From the NCBI RefSeq assembly GCF_018070075.1, contig NZ_JAGPXE010000002.1, forward strand, positions 704,023 to 768,022: a stretch of DNA of 64,000 bases, given 5' to 3'. Below the pieces are notes generated by a model that did not search any database, had not been told where the DNA came from, and saw only the letters and a list, made by a program, of their open reading frames with translations. Positions within the stretch are counted from its first letter, which is position 1. Every line of letters begins with the position of its first letter. Positions 6,880 to 14,668 of the stretch are shown here, piece after piece. The translations under genes and the position numbers were made by a program. The DNA is from Saccharopolyspora endophytica. GTDB taxonomy: Bacteria; Actinomycetota; Actinomycetes; Mycobacteriales; Pseudonocardiaceae.

Positions 6880-7964
6880 CGCGCCGCCAGGCCCGCGCCG
6901 ATCCGGCGCAGCTGCGCGGTCGCCCCGCCCAGCGCGAACTCGCCGCGCTTGGCGGCCACGAAGTAGCGGTGCAGCTCGTGGTCGACGTCGATGCCGACGC
7001 CGCCGTGCACGTGAACCGCCGTGTGCGCCAACCGGTGCCCGGCTTCGGCGGCCCAGAACTTCGCGGTGGCGGCCTCTTCCGCGCACGGCATGCCCTCGGA
7101 GGCCATCCAGGCGGCCTGCCAGAGGGTCAGCCGCGCGGCCTCCACGTCGATGAAGCCGTCGGCCAGCCGCTGCGCCACGGCCTGGAAGGTGCCGATCGGA
7201 CGGCCGAACTGCACCCGCTCCCCGGCGTAGGCGCTGGTGCGCTCCAACGCGCCGGAGAGCACGCCGACCTGCACCGCGCACACGCCGATCGTCGCTCGGA
7301 CGATGAGCTGGTGCAGCGCTTCGGAACCGAGCACGTCGGCGTTGCTGATGCGGACGCCGGAGAGCTCCAACCAGCCCTCGCTGTCGCCGTCGACGATCTC
7401 CTGGCGCTGCATCCGCGCACCCGGGTCGCCGGGGCGGACCAGGAAGAGGCGCGGTCCGTCGGCGGTGGCGGCCGGGACGAGCACGAGGTCGGCGATGGGG
7501 CCGGAGGGCACGGTGACCTTGGTGCCGGTGAGCACCCACTGGTCGCCGTCGCGCTCGGCGCGGGTGGCGGGGGAGTCCGGTGCGGCGCCGCCGTCCTCGG
7601 TCAGCGCGGCGGTGAGCACGACCTCGCCGCGAGCGGCGGGTTCGACCCAGCGCTGCCGGTGCTCGTCGGTGCCGAACTCGGCCAGCGTCGTGGCACCCAT
7701 GGTGATCGACGGCAAGTAGGGCACGGGGGCCACCGCGCGGCCGATCTCGATCAGCACGCTGCACTGCTCCAGCAACCCGAAACCGCCGTCGGGCAGCGCC
7801 GCGGTGAGCACGTCGGCCTTGGCCAGCTCGGTCCACAGCGCGAGGTCGAAGCGGTCGTCCTGCGCGTCGATCTCGCGCAGCCGCTCGTTGGTGACCTTGT
7901 CACCGAGGATGCGCCCGACCAGCCCGGCCAGGTCCTCCTGGGCCTCGGTCAAGGTGAAATCCAT
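6876..7964 (-). CDS. fadE27: Acyl-CoA dehydrogenase FadE27-like (ChsE5 subunit)
   Basis: A 362-aa acyl-CoA dehydrogenase-fold protein starting MDFTLTEAQEDLAGLVGRIL, with RVQFGRPIGTFQAVAQRLAD and HVHGGVGID late. In mycobacteria FadE26-FadE27 (ChsE4-ChsE5) form an alpha2beta2 enzyme that dehydrogenates C27 cholesterol side-chain CoA esters. Only one subunit carries the catalytic Glu. Here the equivalent region reads VRATIGVCAVQV with no Glu, fitting the non-catalytic partner. The start is ATG 7964 with AGGAGG 5 nt upstream. It is 32 bp downstream of fadE26 and overlaps fadD17 by 4 bp. Confidence 0.88.
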   Translation of the reverse strand: MDFTLTEAQEDLAGLVGRILGDKVTNERLREIDAQDDRFDLALWTELAKADVLTAALPDGGFGLLEQCSVLIEIGRAVAPVPYLPSITMGATTLAEFGTDEHRQRWVEPAARGEVVLTAALTEDGGAAPDSPATRAERDGDQWVLTGTKVTVPSGPIADLVLVPAATADGPRLFLVRPGDPGARMQRQEIVDGDSEGWLELSGVRISNADVLGSEALHQLIVRATIGVCAVQVGVLSGALERTSAYAGERVQFGRPIGTFQAVAQRLADGFIDVEAARLTLWQAAWMASEGMPCAEEAATAKFWAAEAGHRLAHTAVHVHGGVGIDVDHELHRYFVAAKRGEFALGGATAQLRRIGAGLAAR

Positions 7965-7996
7965 GTCGCCTCCTGGGAGGTGGTGTGCGGGTGCGG

Positions 7997-9172
7997 TCAA
8001 CGCTTCGCGGGGGGAAGGCCGAGGCCGACGGCGGCGATGATGTCGCGCTGCACCTCGTTCGTGCCGCCGCCGAAGGTGAGGATCAGCGCCGAGCGGTGCA
8101 TCCGCTCGATCCGCCCGGCCAGCACCGCGCCCTTCGATCCGGAGCGGACGTAGCCCGAGGTGCCCAGCACCTCCATGAGCAGCCGGTAGGCCTCGGTGGC
8201 GAACTCGGTGCCGAAGACCTTCGTCGCCGACGCCGCGGCCGGGGCGGGGTGCTTCTCGGCGGTGGTGGCGATCTTCCAGTTCATCAGCTTCAGGAACTCC
8301 GCGCCGGCGTGCACCCGCGCGAGGTGCTGCTGCACCCACTCCTGGTCGATCACCCGCCGCCCGTCGGACAACCGGGTCTGCGCCGCCCAGTCCCGCACCT
8401 CCGAGAGCGCCAGCTGCAGCGGGGCGGCGGAGGTGAGCGCGACGCGCTCGTGGTTGAGCTGGTTGGTCACCAGCGGCCAGCCCTCGTTCTCGGTCCCCAC
8501 CAGCGACGACGTCGGAACCCGCACGTCGGAGTAGTAGGTGGCGCTGGTCGTCGGTCCGGACACGGTGTGCACCGGGGTCCAGGAGAAGCCGGGGGAGGAG
8601 GTGGGCACGACGAGCACGCTGAGCCCGCGGTGCTTGCGCGCCTCGGGGTCGGTGCGGCAGGCCAGCCAGACGTAGTCGGCGTACTGGATGAGGCTGGTCC
8701 ACATCTTCTGGCCGTTGATCACGTAGTCCTCGCCGTCGCGGACGGCGGTGGTGCGCAGCGAGGCCAGGTCGGTGCCCGCTTCGGGCTCGGAGTAGCCGAT
8801 GGCGAAGTGGATCTCACCGGCGGCGATCTTGGGCAGGAAGTGGGACTTCTGCTCGTCGGTGCCGAACCGCATGATGGTCGGCGCGATGCTGTTGAGCGTC
8901 AGGAACGGGACCGGGGCGCCGGCGATGGCCGCCTCGTCGGTGAAGATCAGCTGCTCCAGCATGCTGCGGTTCTGCCCGCCGTACTCCTCGGGCCAGCCCA
9001 GTGCCAGCCAGCCGTCGGCCCCCATCTGCCGCACCAGCTGCTTGTAGGCGCCGCCGTCGCCGTAATCGCCCTGCGACAGCTCCTGGCGGAGCTCGGGCGT
9101 CATCAGATCGGCGAAGTAGGCGCGCAACTCCTCCCGCAGCTTCTCGTGCTCGGGCGTGTAGGCGATGCGCAT
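7997..9172 (-). CDS. fadE26: Acyl-CoA dehydrogenase FadE26-like (ChsE4 catalytic subunit)
   Basis: A 391-aa acyl-CoA dehydrogenase with GYSEPEAGTDLASL (FAD and substrate loop), GQKMWTS, NQLNHERVAL and a C-terminal TFGGGTNEVQRDIIA. Glu242 in NHERV is the candidate catalytic base, which the partner FadE27 lacks. The family reaction is alpha,beta-dehydrogenation of 3-oxo-cholest-4-en-26-oyl-CoA type substrates in the first beta-oxidation cycle. It is the first gene of fadE26-fadE27-fadD17. Its promoter region (9173-9587) holds four KstR-like sites, the nearest 28 bp from the start. Plus-strand KstR-controlled genes diverge from the same region. Confidence 0.9.
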   Translation of the reverse strand: MRIAYTPEHEKLREELRAYFADLMTPELRQELSQGDYGDGGAYKQLVRQMGADGWLALGWPEEYGGQNRSMLEQLIFTDEAAIAGAPVPFLTLNSIAPTIMRFGTDEQKSHFLPKIAAGEIHFAIGYSEPEAGTDLASLRTTAVRDGEDYVINGQKMWTSLIQYADYVWLACRTDPEARKHRGLSVLVVPTSSPGFSWTPVHTVSGPTTSATYYSDVRVPTSSLVGTENEGWPLVTNQLNHERVALTSAAPLQLALSEVRDWAAQTRLSDGRRVIDQEWVQQHLARVHAGAEFLKLMNWKIATTAEKHPAPAAASATKVFGTEFATEAYRLLMEVLGTSGYVRSGSKGAVLAGRIERMHRSALILTFGGGTNEVQRDIIAAVGLGLPPAKR

Positions 9173-9199
9173 GCATCCTCCCGGGGTGGTACGCGCTTG

Positions 9200-9213
9200 T
9201 GAAACACGTTTCT
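9200..9213. promoter_or_regulatory. KstR operator proximal to fadE26
   Basis: TGAAACACGTTTCT matches TnnAACnnGTTnnA except for the last base, 28 bp upstream of fadE26. Confidence 0.65.
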
Positions 9214-9277
9214 AAAATCATAGACCGGCGGTCACGATCTGGTCGAGACCAGGCGGTCACCGTCTCGCCATCAAAGG

Positions 9278-9291
9278 TGTAACGTGTTCTA
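9278..9291. promoter_or_regulatory. KstR operator distal to fadE26 (perfect consensus)
   Basis: TGTAACGTGTTCTA matches TnnAACnnGTTnnA at all defined positions. Its centre is 78 bp from the proximal site. Confidence 0.8.
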
Positions 9292-9423
9292 AAAGCAAGG
9301 GTCGCAACTCGAGGTCGCGTCCGAATGGAGCAGTGACCGGGCTCCGGCTTCGCTCGTTGAAGGCCCGAGGGTTGGCGCGCTCGCGATCCCGTGACCCGAA
9401 TGTGACCGAAAGGTCCCATTCGC

Positions 9424-9437
9424 TAGAACGCGTTTTC
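9424..9437. promoter_or_regulatory. KstR-like operator in the fadE26/adh divergent region
   Basis: TAGAACGCGTTTTC matches TnnAACnnGTTnnA except for the final A. It lies midway in the 415-bp divergent spacer. Confidence 0.55.
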
Positions 9438-9511
9438 ATTTGTGGCGACTGGCTTCGAGACTGAATGTTCTGCGTAATACGCGCATCTGAACGCGGCACT
9501 TGATACTGAGC

Positions 9512-9525
9512 GAGAACACATTCTA
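9512..9525. promoter_or_regulatory. KstR-like operator proximal to adh-hsd4A-mce4
   Basis: GAGAACACATTCTA has the palindromic arms AGAA and TTCT but deviates at the first base and in the GTT core (ATT). It lies 63 bp upstream of the alcohol dehydrogenase start, the expected place for an operator of the rightward mce4 operon. Confidence 0.55.
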
Positions 9526-9587
9526 GTGTGTGTTGGCTAACACCTCCCCGCGCCGTGGCGGGGGTCGATCCGGTGAGGAGCGTGCCG

Positions 9588-10682
9588 ATGAGGGCAGCCG
9601 TGCTGAAGCAGATCGGCGACCCCGAGCTCGACGTGCGCTCGGACGTGGCCACCGCCGAGGTGGGCCCCGACGAGGTGCGCGTGCGGGTCCGGGCGTCGGG
9701 CATCTGCCACAGCGACCTGTCGGCCATGAGCGGCGGACTGCCCGCGCTGGCCCCCGGGATCATGGGGCATGAGGGCGCCGGTGACGTGATCGCGGCAGGT
9801 GAGAGGGTCTCGCACCTCCGCGAGGGCGACCGCGTGGTGCTCTCCTTCGTGCCGCCGTGCAGCCGCTGCGCGGTCTGCCTGAACGGGCAGCCGCACCTGT
9901 GCGAGGTGCACACCGTCAACGCCTTCGTCTCGCCCCGCTTCGAGGTCGGCGGCGAGTCCGCCTTCGGCTTCGCCGGGTGCGGGACCTTCGCCGAAGAGCT
10001 CGTGATCCCGGCCGACGCCGCGGTCAAGGTCGACGACGACGTGCCCTACGAGGCCGCCGCGCTGATCGGCTGCGGCGTGCTGACCGGCGTCGGCGCGGTG
10101 CTCAACACCGCGCAGGTCGAGCCCGGGTCCACCGTGGTCGTCATCGGCTGCGGGGGCGTGGGGATCTCGGTCATCCAGGGAGCTCGGATCGCCGGTGCCT
10201 CGCGCATCGTCGCGGTCGACCCCGCGGTGGCCAAGCACGAGGCGGCGCTGCGCTTCGGCGCCACGCACGCCACCACGCCGGACGGGCTCGCCGAGGTCCG
10301 CGACGAGGTCACCGGCGGACGCGGTTTCGACTACGCCTTCGAGGTCGTGGGCCTGGCCGCGACCATCCGCGCGGCCTACGACGCCGCTCGCCGCGGCGGC
10401 ACCGCGGTGATCGTCGGAGCGGGCGGCGAGGAGCAGAAGGTCGAGTTCTCCGCCCAGGAGCTGTTCATCAACGAGAAGAACATCGTCCCCTCCTTCTACG
10501 GTTCGGCCGATCCGCGCCGGGACACCGGCCGGATGGTCGAGCTGTGGCGGGCGGGATTGCTGGACCTGGAAGGCATGATCAGCCGGCGGCTGCCGCTGGC
10601 GGACATCAACGACGGGCTGGCCGCACTGCGCAGCGGGGACAACGCGGTGGTGCGCCAGATCGTCACTTTCGACCCGAGGTGA
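9588..10682 (+). CDS. Zinc-dependent alcohol dehydrogenase (MDR), KstR-linked
   Basis: A 364-aa medium-chain dehydrogenase with catalytic-zinc residues in SGICHSDLS and GHEGAGDV, the structural-zinc cysteines in CSRCAVCLNGQPHLC, and the Rossmann GCGGVGIS. It converts an alcohol to an aldehyde or ketone with NAD(H); the substrate is not readable from sequence. Position suggests a sterol intermediate, for example a 26-hydroxylated side chain. The start is ATG 9588 with GAGGAG (9575-9580) 7 nt upstream. It is the first gene of the rightward operon, 7 bp before hsd4A. In M. tuberculosis this slot before hsd4A holds the ferredoxin gene fdxD, so the operon head differs here. Confidence 0.85.
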   Translation: MRAAVLKQIGDPELDVRSDVATAEVGPDEVRVRVRASGICHSDLSAMSGGLPALAPGIMGHEGAGDVIAAGERVSHLREGDRVVLSFVPPCSRCAVCLNGQPHLCEVHTVNAFVSPRFEVGGESAFGFAGCGTFAEELVIPADAAVKVDDDVPYEAAALIGCGVLTGVGAVLNTAQVEPGSTVVVIGCGGVGISVIQGARIAGASRIVAVDPAVAKHEAALRFGATHATTPDGLAEVRDEVTGGRGFDYAFEVVGLAATIRAAYDAARRGGTAVIVGAGGEEQKVEFSAQELFINEKNIVPSFYGSADPRRDTGRMVELWRAGLLDLEGMISRRLPLADINDGLAALRSGDNAVVRQIVTFDPR

Positions 10683-10689
10683 GGCGCAC

Positions 10690-11574
10690 GTGTCGAGTGT
10701 GGACGGAAAGGTAGCGATCGTCACCGGAGCCGGTGCGGGACTGGGGCGGGCCGAAGCGCTCGCGCTCGCTCGAGCCGGGGCGAACGTCGTGGTCAACGAC
10801 GTCACCGACGCGGCGCACGCCGTGGTCTCCGAGATCGAGGAGATCGGCACCAAGGCGGTCGCCGTCGTCGGCGACGTCTCCGACTCCGACGTCTCCGCCC
10901 AGATGATGGCCGCCGCCACCGAACGCCTCGGCGGGCTGCACGTGGTGGTCAACAACGCCGGACTGCTCCGCGACCGGATGCTGTTCAAGATGAGCGACCA
11001 GGAGTGGGACGACGTGCTGCGGGTGCACCTGCGCGGCCACTTCCTGCTCTCCCGCAACGCGACCGCGCACTGGCGCCAGGAGTACAAGGACACCGGGGCC
11101 ACCTGCGGCAGCGTCATCAACACCGCATCCGAGGCGTTCTTGCTCGGCTCCGCGGGGCAGCCCAACTACGCCGCGGCCAAGGGCGGCATCGCCGCGCTGA
11201 CCGTCTCCACCGCCCGCGCGATGTCGCGAATGGGCGTGCGCGCCAACGCGATCTGCCCGCGCGCCCGCACCGCGATGACCGAGCAGACCTTCGGCGACGC
11301 CCCCGACCAGGGCGTGGACCCGATGTCGGTCGAGCACGTCGCCCCGCTGGTGGCCTACCTCGCCGGACCGTCCGCGAAGGACATCAGCGGGCAGGTCTTC
11401 GTGGTGCACAGCGGCACCGTCGCCCTGCTCGCGCCGCCCACCATCGAGCAGAAGTTCGCCGCACCCGGCGAGCTCTGGACGCAGGAGGACCTGGAATCCG
11501 GCCTCGGCGCCTACTTCGCCGGCCGCGATCCCGAGAAGTCCTTCTCCGCCAACGACGTCCTCTCGATCCCGTAG
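10690..11574 (+). CDS. hsd4A: Hsd4A-like 17beta-hydroxysteroid / side-chain hydroxyacyl-CoA dehydrogenase
   Basis: A 294-aa SDR starting SSVDGKVAIVTGAGAGLGRAEA (GAGAGLG cofactor loop). It has NNAGLLRDRMLFKM near residue 91 and catalytic Ser..YAAAKGG near residues 155-163. These signatures are those of the SDR domain of peroxisomal multifunctional enzyme type 2 and of mycobacterial Hsd4A (Rv3502c), which oxidises beta-hydroxyacyl-CoA side chains and 17beta-hydroxysteroids. The start is GTG 10690 with GAGGTGAGG just before it. As in Mycobacterium it lies directly upstream of yrbE4A, separated by 94 bp. Confidence 0.9.
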   Translation: MSSVDGKVAIVTGAGAGLGRAEALALARAGANVVVNDVTDAAHAVVSEIEEIGTKAVAVVGDVSDSDVSAQMMAAATERLGGLHVVVNNAGLLRDRMLFKMSDQEWDDVLRVHLRGHFLLSRNATAHWRQEYKDTGATCGSVINTASEAFLLGSAGQPNYAAAKGGIAALTVSTARAMSRMGVRANAICPRARTAMTEQTFGDAPDQGVDPMSVEHVAPLVAYLAGPSAKDISGQVFVVHSGTVALLAPPTIEQKFAAPGELWTQEDLESGLGAYFAGRDPEKSFSANDVLSIP

Positions 11575-11645
11575 CGAGCGTCGCCCACCCGCCGGGCTCC
11601 CAGGCGGCACGCAGAACCATTCCGTCAACGAGGCCGGGAGGAAGC

Positions 11646-11672
11646 ATGGGTATCCAGGAGCGGCGGTCATGA
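11646..11672 (+). other. Eight-codon mini-ORF overlapping the yrbE4A start
   Basis: ATG at 11646 follows a strong RBS (GGGAGGAA, 11637-11644) and encodes MGIQERRS. Its TGA (11670-11672) overlaps the yrbE4A ATG in an ATGA. It could be a translational coupler or a leader peptide. The yrbE4A start also has its own CAGGAG 8 nt upstream. Confidence 0.4.
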
Positions 11673-12451
11673 GCGCGCCGGTCGCCGGAATCTCGACGGC
11701 CCTCGGCCACGTGGGCAAGATCGCCACGCTGGCCTGGGAAGTCGTGCGCCTCACGCCACGTCGGCCGTTCGCGGTGCGCGAGTGGATCCAGCAGGCGTGG
11801 TTCTTCGCCAGCGTGACGATCCTGCCGACCGCCATGGTGGCCATCCCGTTCGGCGCGGTGATCGCCATGCAGCTGGGTTCGCTGACCCAGCAGATCGGTG
11901 CCCAGTCGTTCACCGGCGCCGCCAGCGCGCTGGCGATCCTGCAGCAGGCCAGCCCGCTGATCACCGCGCTGCTGGTGGCCGGTGCGGGCGGTTCGGCGGT
12001 GTGCGCCGACATCGGCGCCCGGTCCATCCGCGAGGAGATCGACGCCATGGAGGTGCTGGGGATCTCGCCGATCCACCGGCTGATCGTGCCCAGGGTGCTC
12101 GGCGCGGTGCTGGTGTCGCTGCTGCTCAACGGCCTGGTCAGCGTCGTCGGCGTGCTCGGCGGCTACTTCTTCAACGTGATCCTGCAGGGCGGCACGCCGG
12201 GCGCCTACCTGGCCAGCTTCAACGCGCTGGCCTCGCTGCCCGACATCTGGGTCAGCGAGATCAAGGCCGCCATCTACGGGTTCGTCGCCGGGGTCGTCGC
12301 CGCCTACCGGGGGCTCAACCCCACCGGCGGGCCCAAGGGCGTCGGGGACGCGGTCAACCAGGCGGTGGTCATCACGTTCCTGCTGCTGTTCATGATCAAC
12401 CTGCTGGTCACGGGCATCTACCTGCAACTCGTGCCGCCGAAGGGCTTGTGA
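11669..12451 (+). CDS. yrbE4A: Mce4 permease subunit YrbE4A (SupA)
   Basis: A 260-aa MlaE/YrbE-family integral membrane protein, one of two permeases through which the Mce4 system imports cholesterol. Several hydrophobic helices are visible (about 50-75, 150-180, 230-255). The conserved cytoplasmic loop REEIDAMEVLGISP (about residues 124-137) is the EExDA-type coupling loop that contacts the MceG ATPase. The start ATG 11669 overlaps the mini-ORF stop. It is followed after 1 bp by yrbE4B. Confidence 0.93.
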   Translation: MSAPVAGISTALGHVGKIATLAWEVVRLTPRRPFAVREWIQQAWFFASVTILPTAMVAIPFGAVIAMQLGSLTQQIGAQSFTGAASALAILQQASPLITALLVAGAGGSAVCADIGARSIREEIDAMEVLGISPIHRLIVPRVLGAVLVSLLLNGLVSVVGVLGGYFFNVILQGGTPGAYLASFNALASLPDIWVSEIKAAIYGFVAGVVAAYRGLNPTGGPKGVGDAVNQAVVITFLLLFMINLLVTGIYLQLVPPKGL

Positions 12452-12452
12452 G

Positions 12453-13325
12453 ATGGCAGTCCTGGAAACGACACCCCCGCCGACACCGGCCCCGGTGCAG
12501 CGCCGCATCGCCAAGGCCGCCTCCCGGCCCGGTGACGTGCTGGCCAACCTCGGCTGGCAGCTCTCGTTCTACGTGCGCGCCCTGGCGCTGGTGCCGGTCA
12601 CGCTGACCAAGTACCGCAAGGAGACGATGCGGCTGCTCACCGAGGTCGTCTTCGGCAGCGGTGCGCTGGCCATCATCGGCGGCACGCTCGGCGTGATGGT
12701 CGGCATGACCATGGCCACCGGCGCGGTCGTCGGCCTCCAGGGCTACTCCTCGCTGAACCAGCTCGGAACCGCCGCGCTCACCGGGTTCATCGCCGCCTAC
12801 TTCGACACCCGCGAGGTGGCGCCGCTGTCGGCCGGACTCGCGCTGTCGGCCACCGTCGGCTGCGGGTTCACCGCGCAGCTGGGCGCGATGCGCATCTCCG
12901 ACGAGATCGACGCGCTGGAAGTCATGGGTGTGCGCAGCGTTCCGTACCTGGTCACCAGCCGGGTGCTGGCGGGTGTCGCCGCTGTCATCCCGCTCTACGT
13001 GGTGGGGCTGCTGGGCTCCTACCTGGCGTCGCGGCAGATCACGGTGTGGGTCTACGGGCAGTCGGCGGGCACCTACGACCACTACTTCCACCTGTTCCTA
13101 CCCCCGGAGGACGTCTTGTGGTCCTTCGGCAAGGTCATGGTCTTCAGCGTCGCGGTGATCCTGACCCACTGCTACTACGGCTACACCGCCAGCGGCGGTC
13201 CGGCCGGGGTGGGCATCGCCGTCGGCCGCGCGGTGCGGACCTCCATCGTGCTGGTGACCGTGCTCGACTTCTTCTGCAGCCTGGCGATCTGGGGATCGAC
13301 CACGACGGTTCGGATCGCCGGATGA
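12453..13325 (+). CDS. yrbE4B: Mce4 permease subunit YrbE4B (SupB)
   Basis: A 290-aa MlaE/YrbE-family permease, partner of YrbE4A. It has hydrophobic segments around residues 65-95, 165-195 and 235-285 and the coupling loop SDEIDALEVMGVRS (about 149-162). A proline-rich N-terminal tail of about 20 residues is not in the membrane core. The stop overlaps the mce4A start (ATGA at 13322-13325). Confidence 0.93.
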   Translation: MAVLETTPPPTPAPVQRRIAKAASRPGDVLANLGWQLSFYVRALALVPVTLTKYRKETMRLLTEVVFGSGALAIIGGTLGVMVGMTMATGAVVGLQGYSSLNQLGTAALTGFIAAYFDTREVAPLSAGLALSATVGCGFTAQLGAMRISDEIDALEVMGVRSVPYLVTSRVLAGVAAVIPLYVVGLLGSYLASRQITVWVYGQSAGTYDHYFHLFLPPEDVLWSFGKVMVFSVAVILTHCYYGYTASGGPAGVGIAVGRAVRTSIVLVTVLDFFCSLAIWGSTTTVRIAG

Positions 13326-14668
13326 TCGAGGCGCGCAGCAGACGCCGCTACCAGGCGATGGGCATCGCGTTCCTGGTCGTCGCCGGGTTGTTCCTGGCGG
13401 GCACGATCGGGATGTACAACAAGGCCTTCACCCGCTTCGTCGCGGTGACCGTGCGCGCCGACACCGCGGGCAACCAGATGATGCCGGGCGCCGACGTCAA
13501 GGTGCGCGGTGTCGTGGTCGGCGAGGTGCGGGCCATCGACGCGGGCAACGGCCACGCCGACCTGAGGCTGGCGCTGCAACCGGAGAAGGCGGGCATGATC
13601 CCGGCCAACGCCTCCGCGCGGCTGCTGCCGAAAACCCTCTTCGGCGAGCGCTACGTGGCCCTGGACATCCCGGAGGAGGCGGCCTCGGCGACGTTGAGCG
13701 CGGGGGACGTCATCCCGCAGGACCGCAGCGCCTCGGCGATGGAGATCGAGAAGGTGCTCGGCGACCTGATGCCGGTGCTGCAGGCGGTGCAGCCGCAGCA
13801 GGTCTCCACCACCCTCAACGCCGTCTCCCAGGCGCTGGAAGGGCGCGGCGAGCAGCTCGGCGACACGCTGGTTCAGCTCGACCGCTACCTGCAGGACTTC
13901 GACCCGTCGCTGCCGAAGATGGAATCGGTGATCAGCCGGGTCGACGACGTCGCCGAGAACTACGCCGACGCGGCACCCGACCTGATGCAGGCGGTCAACG
14001 ACCTCACCACCACCAGCCGCACCGTCGTCGAGCAGCGCGGTCAGCTCCAGCAGATGACCGGCGCGCTGACCAGCGCCAGCGGTGAGATGGACCGGTTCCT
14101 GTCGGCCAACGGCAACAACTTCATCCGGCTGGCGGGCACCTCGCGGTCCACTTTGGAGCTGCTGGCGAAGTACTCGCCGCAGTACCCCTGCATGCTCCAG
14201 CAGTTCCAGGCAGGCACCAAGAACGCCGATCTCACCTTCGGCAAGGGGACCGACACCCCCAACATGGCGCGGATGACCCTGGAGATCACCGGCAGCCGCG
14301 GCAAGTACCTGCCGGGCCGGGATGATCCGAAGAACCTGGAGCACCGCGGTCCCCGCTGCTACCCGTTCGTCGAGGCACCGGAGACGTTCCCCCAGTACCC
14401 GCCGGGCGGCCCGCTCAACGACGGCTCGTTCAAGCCCGAGCCGCCGCTGGACCGCGACGCGGTGTTCCCGTGGAAGAAGTCCGGCGGGGCGCCGGCGTCG
14501 ACCTCGCCGCAGTCGGCGAGCTCGTCGGTGGCCAACTCCCAGCCCGAGCGCGACCTGCTCGCCGCCCTGATGGCCCCGCGCCTGCAGGTCCAGCCCAAGG
14601 CCGTCCCCGACTGGACGAGCCTGCTGGTCGGGCCGCTGTTCCGGAACGCGGAGGTGACCGTGCGATGA
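13322..14668 (+). CDS. mce4A: Mce4A cell-envelope substrate-binding protein
   Basis: A 448-aa protein with one N-terminal membrane helix (AMGIAFLVVAGLFLAGTIGM, residues about 12-31). An MCE domain follows (about 40-117, including GADVKVRGVVVGEV and LPKTLFGERYVALDI), then a long helical region and a Pro/Ser-rich C-terminus. The six Mce proteins are thought to form a hexameric tunnel carrying sterol across the periplasm to YrbE4AB. The ATG start overlaps the yrbE4B stop, and its own stop overlaps the mce4B start, so translation is coupled. Confidence 0.92.
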   Translation: MIEARSRRRYQAMGIAFLVVAGLFLAGTIGMYNKAFTRFVAVTVRADTAGNQMMPGADVKVRGVVVGEVRAIDAGNGHADLRLALQPEKAGMIPANASARLLPKTLFGERYVALDIPEEAASATLSAGDVIPQDRSASAMEIEKVLGDLMPVLQAVQPQQVSTTLNAVSQALEGRGEQLGDTLVQLDRYLQDFDPSLPKMESVISRVDDVAENYADAAPDLMQAVNDLTTTSRTVVEQRGQLQQMTGALTSASGEMDRFLSANGNNFIRLAGTSRSTLELLAKYSPQYPCMLQQFQAGTKNADLTFGKGTDTPNMARMTLEITGSRGKYLPGRDDPKNLEHRGPRCYPFVEAPETFPQYPPGGPLNDGSFKPEPPLDRDAVFPWKKSGGAPASTSPQSASSSVANSQPERDLLAALMAPRLQVQPKAVPDWTSLLVGPLFRNAEVTVR

